Source: Rhizobium sp. G21 (GTDB taxonomy: Bacteria; Pseudomonadota; Alphaproteobacteria; Rhizobiales; Rhizobiaceae). Taken from it: a DNA stretch of 64,000 bases. Below, in pieces: positions 20,110-29,760 of the stretch (the first letter of the stretch is position 1; every line of letters starts with the position of its first letter). A program made the position numbers and the translations under genes. Location of the stretch: NCBI RefSeq assembly GCF_014158035.1, contig NZ_JACFXW010000001.1:3822001-3886000 (forward strand), written 5' to 3'. The notes under the pieces were generated by a model, which was not told the origin of the DNA, did not search any database, and saw only the letters and a list, made by a program, of their open reading frames with translations.

Positions 20110-21069
20110 ATGATGGTCATGAGCCAAGCCGCCAATTTCGTTTTTCTACTCGTCGAAGAGTTCACCCATCTGGCTTTCTCCAACGCCGTGGAGTCGCTTC
20201 GCATCGCCAACCTGTTGGCTGGCCGCGATCTCTACACATGGAGGCTCGCGTCGGCCGACGGCCGTTCCGCGACGTGCTCGAATGGAGCGGTGACGCTCGT
20301 GGATCAGGGTCTCGCGCCGCTAAGCCGCGACGACCGGCTCATGGTCGTGTCCGGCATCAACGTGCAACGGCACACAAAGCCGGAACTCCTTCGCTATCTC
20401 CGAGGCGAAAGAGCCCGTGGAATCCAGATCGGGGCCATCTGCTCCGGCGCCTATGTCCTCGCCGAGGCCGGTTTCCTGGATGGCCGCCGGGCGGCCGTGC
20501 ATTGGGAATTTCACGATGTCTTCGCCGAGCGGTTTCCTTCGGTCAATCTCACCAAGTCCGTCTTCGTCGCGGACGAAAAATTCGTGACCGCCTCGGGCGG
20601 CGCGGCGGTGGCCGACCTGATGCTGCACATGATCGCGCGCGACCATGGACGCGATCTCGCCGCGTCCGTCGCCGACCAGATGGTCTACAACGCCGTGCGC
20701 GACGGCAGCGCGACCCAAAAAGTCTCCATGCGGTCGAGATACGGTCTGCGCAACAGCCGCGTCGGCGAGGCGATCCGGCTCATCGAGGAGAATGTCGAAT
20801 CTCCCTTGAGCAGCGCCGAGCTGGCGCGCAGACTGGGCATCTCGGCCAGGCAGCTGGAGCGCATGTTCGAGCGCTATCTCAACACCACGCCGAAGCGATA
20901 CGTCATGGAACTCCGGCTGCATCGGGCGAGGAACCTGATCGTCCAATCGGACCGGGCTCTCACCGACATCGCCATGGCGTGCGGTTTCGTCTCGACGTCG
21001 CATTTCTCGAAAGTCTACCGCGATCACTTCGGCAACACGCCGGGCAGTCAGCGGTCGATCCTCAACTAG
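20110..21069 (+). CDS. GlxA/CdhR-type AraC-family transcriptional activator
   Basis: A protein of up to 319 residues with an N-terminal DJ-1/PfpI-like domain (GICSGAYVLAEAG in the form GAICSGAYVLAEAGFLDG) and a C-terminal AraC helix-turn-helix pair (about residues 225-315; LARRLGISARQLERMF and DIAMACGFVSTSHFSKVYRD). This architecture is that of GbdR and CdhR, which activate glycine betaine and carnitine catabolism. Starts at 20110, 20113 and 20119 are possible; AGGATG precedes the last. The position inside the cluster supports control of quaternary amine genes. Confidence 0.92.
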   Translation: MMVMSQAANFVFLLVEEFTHLAFSNAVESLRIANLLAGRDLYTWRLASADGRSATCSNGAVTLVDQGLAPLSRDDRLMVVSGINVQRHTKPELLRYLRGERARGIQIGAICSGAYVLAEAGFLDGRRAAVHWEFHDVFAERFPSVNLTKSVFVADEKFVTASGGAAVADLMLHMIARDHGRDLAASVADQMVYNAVRDGSATQKVSMRSRYGLRNSRVGEAIRLIEENVESPLSSAELARRLGISARQLERMFERYLNTTPKRYVMELRLHRARNLIVQSDRALTDIAMACGFVSTSHFSKVYRDHFGNTPGSQRSILN

Positions 21070-21086
21070 AGCTCACGAAGGAAAAA

Positions 21087-21822
21087 ATGACCTATTTCCA
21101 AGGAAAGACGGCCCTCGTAACCGGCGCGGCCGGCGGGATCGGCGCTGCGATCGTCAAACAATTGCGCCGCCGCCGGCGCAAGGGTGGCTGTGGCGGACCG
21201 CGATGTCGCAGGCATCGAGGCGGAGGCGCGCCTGCCGGGCGACCTGCTCGAAGCCGCCTATGCGGATGGCTTGCCGAAAGCGGCGTTCGAAGCCCTCGGC
21301 GGCCTCGACATCGTGATCAACAATGCAGGCGTGATCACCCGCGGCGACGTCGCCAACACAACGGACGCCGACTGGGACCTGTCCGTCGGCGTAAACGTCC
21401 ACGCGCCGTTCAGGATCTGCCGGGCCGCGATCCCCATCATGGCCGACCGTGGCGGTGGCGCGATCGTCAACGTGTCGTCTTGCTGGGGCGTGCGGCCGGG
21501 TCCCAATCATGCCGTCTATTGCATGACCAAGGCGGCGATCGCCTCTCTCACCCAGTGCATGGGCATGGACCACGCGCATCAGAACATCCGCGTGAACGCG
21601 GTCTGCCCGAACGAGGTCAATACGCCGATGCTGCGGACGGGCTTCGTCAAGCGCGGCTTCGATCCGGACACGGCGGTCGCCGAACTCGGAAAGACCGTCC
21701 CGCTCGGTCGTATCGCGGAACCCGAGGACATCGCCGAGGTCGTGGTCTTTCTCGCCTCCGACGCCGCGCGCTACATGTGCGGATCGCTGGTCGAAGTGAA
21801 TGGCGGGAAGCCGGTCGGATGA
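21087..21822 (+). pseudogene. Short-chain dehydrogenase/reductase, one frameshift
   Basis: Classical SDR of 244 residues after repair. It begins MTYFQGKTALVTGAAGGIG, giving the TGxxxGxG cofactor motif, then the frame changes within a CGCCGCC-rich stretch near 21165-21172, where one extra C is the simplest explanation. It continues with NNAGV, the catalytic Ser in NVSSCWG, and YCMTKAA holding the Tyr and Lys. Substrate unknown; some SDRs in such clusters oxidise hydroxy acids or carnitine-like compounds. A ribosome site GAAGGAAAAA precedes the ATG, and its stop overlaps the next gene start (ATGA). Confidence 0.86.
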
Positions 21823-22553
21823 GCAGATTTTTGGGAAAGGTCGCCCTGGTGACGGGCGGACGAAGCGGGATCGGCCAGGCGATCGCCAGGCGGCTTCGCG
21901 ATGAAGGCGCTCGGGTGTTCACCGCGCAGCGCGGTGAAGACCGCGACTTCGAGTCGATTGTAGTTGATTTCACCGTTCCGGCCGACGCCGGACGCGCGGT
22001 CGATTCAGTGATCGCTTCGGCTGAAAGGCTCGACATATTGGTCAACAATGCAGGGGTCATGCAGGAGGCGCTCGCCGAAGAGATGAGCCTGGCGGATTGG
22101 GAGAGGACCATATCGGTCAATCTCACCACGCCGTTCATGCTGATCAAAGCCGCCCTTCCGCATTTGCGCGCGACGGGTGGGACGATCGTCAACATCGGAT
22201 CGATCGAAGGCCTCGGCTCCAATCCGAAGCACGCCGCCTATTGCGCCTCCAAGGCGGGCCTGCACGGTCTCACCCGGGCCATCGCGGTCGATCACAGCGC
22301 CGAGGGCGTCCGATGCAACGCCGTCGCGCCGGGTTGGATCGACACCGATCTGAATGTCGAGTTCATCGAGAGCATGCCCGACCCCGAGGCCTTCAGAGAG
22401 AATATCGGCAAAATCCACCCCGTCGGGCGAACCGGCAAGCCGGAGGAAGTGGCGAGCCTCGTCGCCTGGCTGGCGTCGGCGGAATCGTCGTTCGTGACGG
22501 GGCAGGTGTGGACCATCGATGGCGGACGGATGGCCAAGCTCAGTCTGCCCTGA
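21819..22553 (+). CDS. Short-chain dehydrogenase/reductase
   Basis: A 244-residue SDR translated from an ATG overlapping the stop of the preceding SDR. It has TGGRSGIG for NAD(P) binding, NNAGV, Ser in NIGSIEG, and YCASKAG with the catalytic Tyr and Lys, plus AVAPGWIDT. Two SDRs in tandem suggest two successive oxidations or two stereo-specific forms, but no substrate can be named. It is the last gene of the plus-strand transcript that starts with the importer. Confidence 0.92.
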   Translation: MSRFLGKVALVTGGRSGIGQAIARRLRDEGARVFTAQRGEDRDFESIVVDFTVPADAGRAVDSVIASAERLDILVNNAGVMQEALAEEMSLADWERTISVNLTTPFMLIKAALPHLRATGGTIVNIGSIEGLGSNPKHAAYCASKAGLHGLTRAIAVDHSAEGVRCNAVAPGWIDTDLNVEFIESMPDPEAFRENIGKIHPVGRTGKPEEVASLVAWLASAESSFVTGQVWTIDGGRMAKLSLP

Positions 22554-22617
22554 TGGCGGACCGGGCGGCGCGTCGGCCTTCAGACGTCTATGGCGCGCCG
22601 CCGGTTGGCGTCGGCCG

Positions 22618-23571
22618 TTACAGATTGCGGGTTGCCAGCTCCTGCGAGGCGACCGACAGCCATTCCCTGAACAGACGGACCGATTCCTTCGGGGCGCGCC
22701 GCGTCGGGACAACGGCGAAGTAGGCGCCTCTCGGCTTTACCGCCGCGTCCGTCAGTTGAACGAGCCGATGCTGGTCGAGCAGATCGCGAACGAGATGTTT
22801 CCAGCCCAGGGCGATTCCGTGTCCGTTGAGAGCGGCGTAGATCGCCTCGGTGTAGAAACTGCAGCGGAGCCCGAGCGTTTTTCTCGGAACGACCACCGAG
22901 AACGCCGATAGCCACTCATTCCAGCCGGTCCACATCGGGTCGTCCGTATCGTTGGAGATGAGGGAGTGATGGATCAGGTCGCCCGGGGCGCGGATCGGTC
23001 CTGCCGAGCGGGCGAAGTCCGGACTGCAGATCGGGAATATCTCGTCCTCGAACAGCGCCTCGGCATGGCCGCCCGGCCACATCCCGTTGCCGAAGCGGAC
23101 CGCGATGTCCATTTCAGCCCGCTCCAGGTCAGGCATGACGTCCTGGGTGACGATGCGGAGATTGATGTCTGGATATTGGCGCGAGAATTCCGAAATCCGA
23201 GGCACGAGCCAGAAATGCGAGAAGGCCACCGTCGCGGAGATGGTCAGATCATCGCTTTCGCCTCCTCTGCGAAGATCGGCCACGCTTTCGGCGAGCAGAT
23301 TGAACGCGCCGCTCGCCGCCTCCGACAGCATCCTGCCCTTGTCCGTCAGCGCGACCCGCCTGTGCGACCTGGCGAAGAGCGGGAACCCGAAATCCTCTTC
23401 GAGCAGATGGATCTGGCGGCTGACCGCCGCCTGCGTGACGCCGAGCTCAATGGCGGCCTTGGTGAAACTCGACAGACGCGCTGCGGCCTCGAACACCGTC
23501 AGCGCCGTCAAGGGGGCAGTTGCCTGCGAAAACTCTTCATCGTCCGTTCCAACGGAAAGCGGCGGTCGCAT
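22618..23571 (-). CDS. LysR-family regulator, GcvA-like
   Basis: A 317-residue LysR regulator. The N-terminus reads PLTALTVFEAAARLSSFTKAA then GVTQAAVSRQIHLLEEDFG, the GcvA-branch helix-turn-helix, followed by an effector domain with FSHFWLVPRISEF. It is divergent from the Rieske demethylase gene with a 90-base gap, the usual LysR arrangement, so it probably controls that operon. The ligand is unknown. Confidence 0.92.
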   Translation of the reverse strand: MRPPLSVGTDDEEFSQATAPLTALTVFEAAARLSSFTKAAIELGVTQAAVSRQIHLLEEDFGFPLFARSHRRVALTDKGRMLSEAASGAFNLLAESVADLRRGGESDDLTISATVAFSHFWLVPRISEFSRQYPDINLRIVTQDVMPDLERAEMDIAVRFGNGMWPGGHAEALFEDEIFPICSPDFARSAGPIRAPGDLIHHSLISNDTDDPMWTGWNEWLSAFSVVVPRKTLGLRCSFYTEAIYAALNGHGIALGWKHLVRDLLDQHRLVQLTDAAVKPRGAYFAVVPTRRAPKESVRLFREWLSVASQELATRNL

Positions 23572-23661
23572 TACATTTCATTATGTGAAGACGTCCCATT
23601 ACTGCGGTTGAGTTTGATGAAATTGCTGCGATCCTTCGGCCATCATACATAAGGGTGCATT

Positions 23662-24915
23662 ATGCTCAACAAATTTCCGTCATCGCTGTCTCCGCTGCTC
23701 GACGCTCGGATCGAAGGTCATTCGCTGCCGGCCGGGCTTTACACGCGCGACGACGTTTTCGACGCCGACATGGACGTGTTCTTCACCAGGCACTGGATCT
23801 ATATCGGCCTGGAATGCGATGTTCCCGAAGCGGGCGACGCCGTCGTCATCGACATCGGCAAGACGAGCCTGATCCTGCTTCGAGACGACGACAACGAGGT
23901 GCGGGTGGTGCGAAACGTCTGTCGCCATCGCGGATCGAGGCTTCTCGACGCCGGCGCGACGGTCGTGTCCAAACTCGTCTGTCCCTACCACCAATGGACC
24001 TATGAACTCTCCGGCGAACTCAGCTATGCGCCGCATATGGGCAAGGATTTCGACAAGAACTGCAAGAGCCTCAAATCCGTGCACTTCAAGTCCATCGCGG
24101 GCCTCATCTATGTCTGTCTCGGCGACACGCCCCCGGCCGACATCTCGGAGCTCGAGAGGGTGATGGTGGAACGCTTGGCGCCCTACGACCTTCGCAATTC
24201 CAAGGTCGCCCATCAAGTCGACGTCATCGAGAAGGGAAATTGGAAGCTCACGATCGAAAACAACCGTGAATGCTACCATTGCAGCGCCAACCACCCCGAG
24301 CTCTGCGTGTCCTTCGTCGATCTCGACTTCGGCTATGATCCGGAAAGCCTGAGCCCCGAGGACCGCGAAGAGGCCGAGGCGCATTTCGCGATGTACAACG
24401 AACGCACCCGCAGCTGGGAAGCCAACGGCTTTCCGTCGGTCGCCATCGAGCACACACGAAACGTCGAGACGAATTTCAGAACCCAGCGTCTGATCATCGC
24501 CGGAGCCGGCGAGTCCCAGACCGAGGACGCGACCGCGGCGTCTTCGAAGCTCCTCGGCCACATGACGCGCAAGGACCTCGGCGACATGCATTTGTGGGGC
24601 CACAATTCGTGGAACCACTTCATGGGCGATCACGCCGTGACCTCGATCGTCATTCCGCTGACCGCCGACACTACTCTGGTTCGCACCAAGTGGATCGTGC
24701 ATCGGGACGCCGTCGAAGGCGTCGACTACGATCTCGAGAAGCTCATCCATGTCTGGGTGGAAACCACCGAGCAGGACGCTGCGCTCGTGGCGCGATCGCA
24801 TGCCGGGATCCTCGATCCCGCATACGAACCCGGCGAGTATTCGAAATTCAGTGAAGGCGCGCTCGACGATTTCGCCACCTGGTATATCGAGAGGATGCGC
24901 GCTCATGGCTATTGA
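23662..24915 (+). CDS. Rieske non-heme iron oxygenase, betaine demethylase (Stc2/GbcA-like)
   Basis: A 417-residue oxygenase. The [2Fe-2S] Rieske motif uses C87, H89, C107 and H110 (CRHRGS and CPYHQW). The mononuclear iron site includes H206 and H211 in ECYHCSANH. The fold and motifs match stachydrine demethylase Stc2, glycine betaine demethylase GbcA and carnitine monooxygenase, which remove a methyl group from a quaternary nitrogen as formaldehyde using O2. The reductase gene overlaps its end by 11 bases. The neighbouring StcD-like and HpbD-like genes favour proline or hydroxyproline betaine; glycine betaine cannot be excluded. Confidence 0.92.
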   Translation: MLNKFPSSLSPLLDARIEGHSLPAGLYTRDDVFDADMDVFFTRHWIYIGLECDVPEAGDAVVIDIGKTSLILLRDDDNEVRVVRNVCRHRGSRLLDAGATVVSKLVCPYHQWTYELSGELSYAPHMGKDFDKNCKSLKSVHFKSIAGLIYVCLGDTPPADISELERVMVERLAPYDLRNSKVAHQVDVIEKGNWKLTIENNRECYHCSANHPELCVSFVDLDFGYDPESLSPEDREEAEAHFAMYNERTRSWEANGFPSVAIEHTRNVETNFRTQRLIIAGAGESQTEDATAASSKLLGHMTRKDLGDMHLWGHNSWNHFMGDHAVTSIVIPLTADTTLVRTKWIVHRDAVEGVDYDLEKLIHVWVETTEQDAALVARSHAGILDPAYEPGEYSKFSEGALDDFATWYIERMRAHGY

Positions 24916-25987
24916 GCTGCTTGAACGAAGCGCATCGCCCGCAGCCGCCGCGACCTGGAACGCCGACACCGACGACACATTGCTCTGCGTCGACGTCCAC
25001 GACGAAACGCATGACGTGAAAAGCTTCACCTTCGTGTCGCCGGAGCGGAAGCGGTTCGCGTTCAGCGCAGGCCAGTATTTCATGTTCGAGCCCGGTATCG
25101 ACGGAGAGCAGGACGGCCGTTGCTACAGCATTTCCTCGTCTCCGTTCCGATCGAACGCCATCACGATCACCGTCAAGCGCGTGGAGGGCGGCAAGGTTTC
25201 CAACTGGCTGCACGACAACCTCAAGCCCGGCGCGCAGGTGCGGGCGACCGGGCCGCTTGGAAGGTTCGTGAGGCCTGCGGCGAAGAAATATCTCTTCGTG
25301 TCGGGTGGTTCGGGGATCACCCCGGTCATGTCGATGGCGCGGGAGATGGCGGACGCCGCCGAACCCGTGGATGTCGTCTTCCTCCATGCGGGACGCAGCC
25401 CCAAGGACCTGGTGTTCCGACAGGAGCTCGCAACGCTGGCCGAGCGCCTGAAAGGTTTCAGGCTCCACTTCCTGCCGGAGCGCATCGCGAACGAAAGAAC
25501 GTGGTCCGGACTCTCGGGTCGGATTTCGAAAGAATATCTCGGCCTGGCCGTCGCCGACCTGGCGGAACGCACGGTCATGTGCTGCGGCCCGGCCCCGTTC
25601 ATGCGCGCCATGCGGACCCTGGCCCTAGACGGTGGAGTGTCGCCCGCGAACTATCACGAGGAGAGCTTCGACGGCGCGGCGCTCGAAGACGCGGTCACAA
25701 GCTTGCCGCAGACGACGGAGGCCAAGACCTTCACCGTTCAATTTTCCAAGCAGGGCAAGACGATCGAGGTCCGGGCCGATCAGACGGTGCTGTCCTGCGC
25801 GAAGAAAGCCGGCGTCAGGCTGCCGTCGTCATGCGCCAACGGCATTTGCGGCACCTGCAAATCGAAGTTGGTCAGCGGCGCCGTCGACATGAAACATGGG
25901 GGCGGCATCCGCCAGAGGGAGATCGACTCCGGGCTCTTTCTGCCCTGCTGCTCCAAGCCCATGAGCGATCTCGTCATCGACAGGTAG
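24905..25987 (+). CDS. Ferredoxin-NAD(P) reductase partner of the Rieske demethylase
   Basis: A 360-residue hybrid reductase. Order of domains: FAD binding (RCYSISSSP, about 75-85), NAD binding (FVSGGSGITPVMSM, about 135-148; MCCGPAPFM near 225), then a C-terminal plant-type [2Fe-2S] ferredoxin with cysteines in CANGICGTCKSK and a fourth in LPCCSK. It passes electrons from NAD(P)H to the oxygenase, as GbcB does for GbcA. The ATG at 24905 overlaps the oxygenase stop. Confidence 0.93.
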   Translation: MAIELLERSASPAAAATWNADTDDTLLCVDVHDETHDVKSFTFVSPERKRFAFSAGQYFMFEPGIDGEQDGRCYSISSSPFRSNAITITVKRVEGGKVSNWLHDNLKPGAQVRATGPLGRFVRPAAKKYLFVSGGSGITPVMSMAREMADAAEPVDVVFLHAGRSPKDLVFRQELATLAERLKGFRLHFLPERIANERTWSGLSGRISKEYLGLAVADLAERTVMCCGPAPFMRAMRTLALDGGVSPANYHEESFDGAALEDAVTSLPQTTEAKTFTVQFSKQGKTIEVRADQTVLSCAKKAGVRLPSSCANGICGTCKSKLVSGAVDMKHGGGIRQREIDSGLFLPCCSKPMSDLVIDR

Positions 25988-26132
25988 AGGCCGATATCCT
26001 ATTCGGAATTCGGAAGCCGCCGCGGACATGCGAGCCCGATCCATGTCGCCGGCCCAGATCGCAACGGCGGGCGCTGGATCGGTTCTTTCCCCGACCCGAC
26101 CCGCGCCGGACAACGACACATGAGGAGCCAGC

Positions 26133-28118
26133 GTGAAGACGAATTTTCCCCGCCTCGGTTCGCCTTTGAAGGTCGGCTCGCACATGCTTCGAAACCGCAT
26201 CGTCTTCGGAGCGCATACGTCGAACATGGCGGTCGACGGCGTCCCTGGGGAGCGGCATGTCGCATATTACGCCGAACGAGCGATCGGCGGCGCAGCGATG
26301 ATCGTCGTCGAGCCCGTCCCGGTCCACGCCGCCGCGGTATTGACCCGAGGCAATTTCCGCCATTCCGACGACAGCGTGATCCCCTATTTCCGCAAGGTGA
26401 CCGAAGCCATCAAGTCGAACGGCGCGGTCGCCATCCAGCAGCTCTATCATATCGGCGCCCACGGGGATTCCGATCTCTCGTTCCACCCGCACTGGTCGCC
26501 TTCGGGACTGCCCAGCTATCATGACAGCGATGGCTCGCACGCCATGACCGAAAGCGAAATCTGGGAGACCATCGACGGATTCGTCCAGGCTGCGAGGCGT
26601 TGCAAGGAGGCGGGCTTTGACGGTGTCGAGGTTTGGGCGGCCTATCTCGGCATGGTGGATCAATTCTGGACCCCGTGGAGCAACCGCCGTGACGACGCCT
26701 GGGGTGGATCGCTCGAGAACCGCACACGGATGTCGCGGGAGATCATGACGCGGATCAGGGAGGTCTGCGGCCCCGACTTCATCATCGGGCTGGCCATCAG
26801 CGACGATAGCGAGACCTCGGTCACGCTGCAGCGGGACGAGCTCGCCGAGATCGTGAAACACCACGACGATCTCCGTCTCATGGATTACGTCACCTGCGGC
26901 TCGGGCGGATACCTCAATCTCGACCCGCTCATACCGACCTTCCTTTTCCCCGAAAAGCTCGGAACCGATTTGGCGGCAGTGGTCAGGAAGGTCGTGAGAA
27001 ACGCCGTCGTCATGGCCGAGAGCCATATCCGCACGCCCGAGAACGCCGAGTCGGTCCTGAGTGAAGGCTCCGCCGAACTCGTTTCGATCGTCCGGGGCCA
27101 GATCGCAGACCCTCATCTCGCCCGAAAAGCCATCGACGGAAGGCCCGAGGATGTCCGCGGTTGCATTTCCTGCAATCAGATGTGCTGGGGCAGGCGCTCT
27201 CGCGACTATTGGATCAGCTGTCTGATCAACCCTTCGGTGGGACGGGAATTCGAGTGGGGCGGCGACCGCTTCGAACGGACCGCCGATCCCAAGACGGTTC
27301 TCGTCGTCGGCGGCGGCCCGGCCGGGTTGGAAGCCGCCCGGGTGGCCGCGGAGCGAGGGCATGTGGTGACCTTGGTCGAAGCGGCGAGCCGTCTCGGCGG
27401 AAACTTCCGGCTCGCGGGAAGCCAGCCGCGACGGGCCCAGATCATCGACCTTCTCGACTGGTACGAACGGCAGCTCAACAGGCTCGGCGTCGACGTGCGG
27501 CTCAACGTCTATATGGAGGCGGAGGATGTGGCGGCGCACGGAGCCGACCATGTCATCCTGGCGACCGGTTCGATGCCGACCGAGACCGGTTTTCAGAAGG
27601 CGATACCCTCTGTCGATATCTTGCCGGGGATCGAGCTCGGCGGCGTCTGGTCGATCGAGGCGGTCATGGCGCGCCAGGCGAAGCTCGGCAGACGCGTCCT
27701 CGTCTTGGATGAGGCCGGCGGCTGGCGCGGATGCGGGACCGCATGGAAACTGGCCGAAGACGGACATGAAGTCGTCATCCTGTCTCCGGACGCGATGATC
27801 GGAAAAGAGCTTGTCCGCACCGCCGCCGACGCGCGGTTGAGAAAGACATTGGCCAAGCTCGGGGTCACGTGGAAGTTGGAAGTCAGCGTTGTCGAATGGC
27901 ATGGAAACGGCGCTACGATCATCGACCACACCACGGGGCGACGCTCTTTCGTCGACGGAGACTGCCTCGTGACCGCGACGACGAATGTGGCTGTGGACGG
28001 GCTGGCAAAGGAGTTGGCGGCGCTGGGTATCGTGTCCCAGAGCGTCGGCGACTGCGCCGCGCCCCGCCAGGCGCCTTACGCCTTCTACGACGGCCGTCGC
28101 GCTGCGCTGGCGCTCTAG
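26133..28118 (+). CDS. StcD/DgcA-like N-methyl demethylase (OYE-type flavoprotein)
   Basis: A 661-residue enzyme: N-terminal NADH:flavin oxidoreductase (Old Yellow Enzyme) barrel to about residue 340, a cysteine cluster CISCNQMC for a [4Fe-4S] centre at about 345-360 with a further Cys in WISCLINP, and a C-terminal dinucleotide-binding domain (VLVVGGGPAGLEAARVA near 390). This layout is that of StcD N-methylproline demethylase, dimethylglycine demethylase DgcA and trimethylamine dehydrogenase. It would remove the second methyl group after the Rieske enzyme acts. It starts 145 bases after the reductase. GTGAAGACG at 26133 is the start; GAGGAGCCAGC precedes it. Exact substrate is inferred. Confidence 0.9.
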   Translation: MKTNFPRLGSPLKVGSHMLRNRIVFGAHTSNMAVDGVPGERHVAYYAERAIGGAAMIVVEPVPVHAAAVLTRGNFRHSDDSVIPYFRKVTEAIKSNGAVAIQQLYHIGAHGDSDLSFHPHWSPSGLPSYHDSDGSHAMTESEIWETIDGFVQAARRCKEAGFDGVEVWAAYLGMVDQFWTPWSNRRDDAWGGSLENRTRMSREIMTRIREVCGPDFIIGLAISDDSETSVTLQRDELAEIVKHHDDLRLMDYVTCGSGGYLNLDPLIPTFLFPEKLGTDLAAVVRKVVRNAVVMAESHIRTPENAESVLSEGSAELVSIVRGQIADPHLARKAIDGRPEDVRGCISCNQMCWGRRSRDYWISCLINPSVGREFEWGGDRFERTADPKTVLVVGGGPAGLEAARVAAERGHVVTLVEAASRLGGNFRLAGSQPRRAQIIDLLDWYERQLNRLGVDVRLNVYMEAEDVAAHGADHVILATGSMPTETGFQKAIPSVDILPGIELGGVWSIEAVMARQAKLGRRVLVLDEAGGWRGCGTAWKLAEDGHEVVILSPDAMIGKELVRTAADARLRKTLAKLGVTWKLEVSVVEWHGNGATIIDHTTGRRSFVDGDCLVTATTNVAVDGLAKELAALGIVSQSVGDCAAPRQAPYAFYDGRRAALAL

Positions 28119-28304
28119 CTGCGACAAAGTCGAAACACTCCAGACCGCCGATGTGCCGGCGATCCATGACTGACATCCATTCGTTGCTGTCTCGACGCCG
28201 GATCGTTTTTCGCGGCCCGCCGGAACATCTTGTATCGCTCCGTTTCGCATGAAGAATTCGGCGCACGTTGCAGGCGCCCCGCCGCACGCGGCCTGATCGG
28301 CGCG

Positions 28305-29201
28305 TCAGGCGGCGGGGTCCGGCTTCGCCGCGAGAGCGTTCGCGACGTGGCGAAGCTTGTCTGGATTGCGGGTGATGTAGATCGCGGTGATGCGGCCGTC
28401 TTCTATCGCCAGCGCCGTCGTCTGGAGAATGCCGCCTCGCTCGCGGCTGATGTAGCCGGGCAGCCCGTCGATCCAGACGGGTTCCAGCATCTCCGCCCAG
28501 CCTTCTCCCCATTTGCCCCGCACGGCGTCGTAGAGCCGCAGGAGGCGCTCCAGCCCCGTGATAGGGTTGATGAAGGCGAGAACCTTGCCGCCGCCGTCCG
28601 CGCGAAGAACGGCGTTCTCGGCGAGAAGCGTCCGCAGCGTCGCCGTGTCGCCGCTCGTCGAGGCCGCGAAGAACGCCCGCGCGATCCGCTCGCCTTCAAC
28701 GCGTTCGACCGGAAAGCGCGGACGCGCAGCCTGTATGTTTCGTCGCGCGCGGACGGCGAGCTGGCGCACAGCCGCCGCTTCCCGGTGGAGAGTGTCCGCC
28801 ACCTCGCCGAGCGGCACGCCGAAAACGTCGTGAAGCAGGAACGCCGCCCGCTCCAAAGGCGACAAGCGCTCGAGCGCCATCATCAGCGTCAGCGTCAGGT
28901 CATCCTCCTCCAGGCTCTCCTCCTGGGTTTCGACCAGCGGTTCCGGAAGCCAGGCTCCGACATAGGTTTCCCGCCGTGCGCGGGCCGACTTCATCTCGTC
29001 GAGGCAAAGCCGGGTGACGACCCGGGCGAGAAATGGATACGGCGCGGAGACGCCGCTCCTGTCCGACGCGACCCAACGCAACCATGCGTTTTGCACGACG
29101 TCTTCGGCTTCGCTGCGCGACCCGAGCATTCGGTACGCAATGCGCAGGAGCCGCGCGCGATGCGTCTCGAAGATAGCCGTGGCGTTGTCTGCATGCCGCA
29201 T
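28305..29201 (-). CDS. ECF41-type RNA polymerase sigma factor with SnoaL-like C-terminal domain
   Basis: A 298-residue sigma factor. Sigma region 2 is residues about 8-75 (RLLRIAYRMLGSRSEAEDVVQ) and region 4 about 110-165 (LERLSPLERAAFLLHDVF). The rest is a SnoaL-like domain with the WIDGLPGY pattern near residue 246, seen in ECF41, where the fused domain replaces a separate anti-sigma factor. ECF41 genes are known to sit beside carboxymuconolactone decarboxylase-like, oxidoreductase or epimerase genes, as here. The two candidate promoters upstream of the neighbouring genes match the ECF41 consensus. Confidence 0.93.
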   Translation of the reverse strand: MRHADNATAIFETHRARLLRIAYRMLGSRSEAEDVVQNAWLRWVASDRSGVSAPYPFLARVVTRLCLDEMKSARARRETYVGAWLPEPLVETQEESLEEDDLTLTLMMALERLSPLERAAFLLHDVFGVPLGEVADTLHREAAAVRQLAVRARRNIQAARPRFPVERVEGERIARAFFAASTSGDTATLRTLLAENAVLRADGGGKVLAFINPITGLERLLRLYDAVRGKWGEGWAEMLEPVWIDGLPGYISRERGGILQTTALAIEDGRITAIYITRNPDKLRHVANALAAKPDPAA

Positions 29202-29284
29202 ATGCGTTTCCTCGACAGTGATTTAGGACGCTTCGCTGATCCTGGCTACGGACGAATTCATCGGCCCGATATAACACGGCGGTT

Positions 29285-29719
29285 CTAGGGGTGGTCGGGC
29301 GTCGTCAGCTCGGTGTCGTCCGTATCCACCACGAATACGGCAAGCAGCCTGGACGGCTCTACGTCACTCGCGTTCGCGCTGACGCCGTGATGGTCGCCCG
29401 GCATCTCGACGAAGCTCTCGCCGACATGGAAGACCTTCGCCGGACGATCATTGATCCGGCTGCGCACGGCGCCCGCGATCACAGTCGCCGTGATGAAGGC
29501 GGATGACGCATGCGTGTGAGACGGCGAGGAGCCGCCCGGTCCATATTCGACAAGCACGCCGCGCAGGCTCTTGCCGGGAACCGAAGGCAGCGGATGGTCG
29601 AAGATCATGGTGACGCGCGCTTCTCCCTTCGCGACATCGGCCGCCATGGCGGGGCTCGCGGAGAGGGCGAAGACGGCAAGGACGGGCGCCAGCAGGAATT
29701 TTTTCGACATTCTCAACAT
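29285..29719 (-). CDS. Exported cupin-domain protein
   Basis: A 144-residue protein with a signal peptide (residues 1-27, LLAPVLAVFALSASPAMAA) and a cupin beta-barrel: HTHASSAFITATVIAG provides the first metal-binding motif and PGDHHGVSAN the second. Such small secreted cupins often bind a metal, but no activity can be assigned. It follows the NmrA-like gene by 41 bases on the same strand, so both are probably one transcript from the ECF41-type promoter. The ATG at 29719 is chosen because it starts the signal peptide and has AAGGG upstream. Confidence 0.88.
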   Translation of the reverse strand: MLRMSKKFLLAPVLAVFALSASPAMAADVAKGEARVTMIFDHPLPSVPGKSLRGVLVEYGPGGSSPSHTHASSAFITATVIAGAVRSRINDRPAKVFHVGESFVEMPGDHHGVSANASDVEPSRLLAVFVVDTDDTELTTPDHP

Positions 29720-29760
29720 AGAAAGACCCTTTCTTGGTGGATGAAAGATATGCATCGGGT

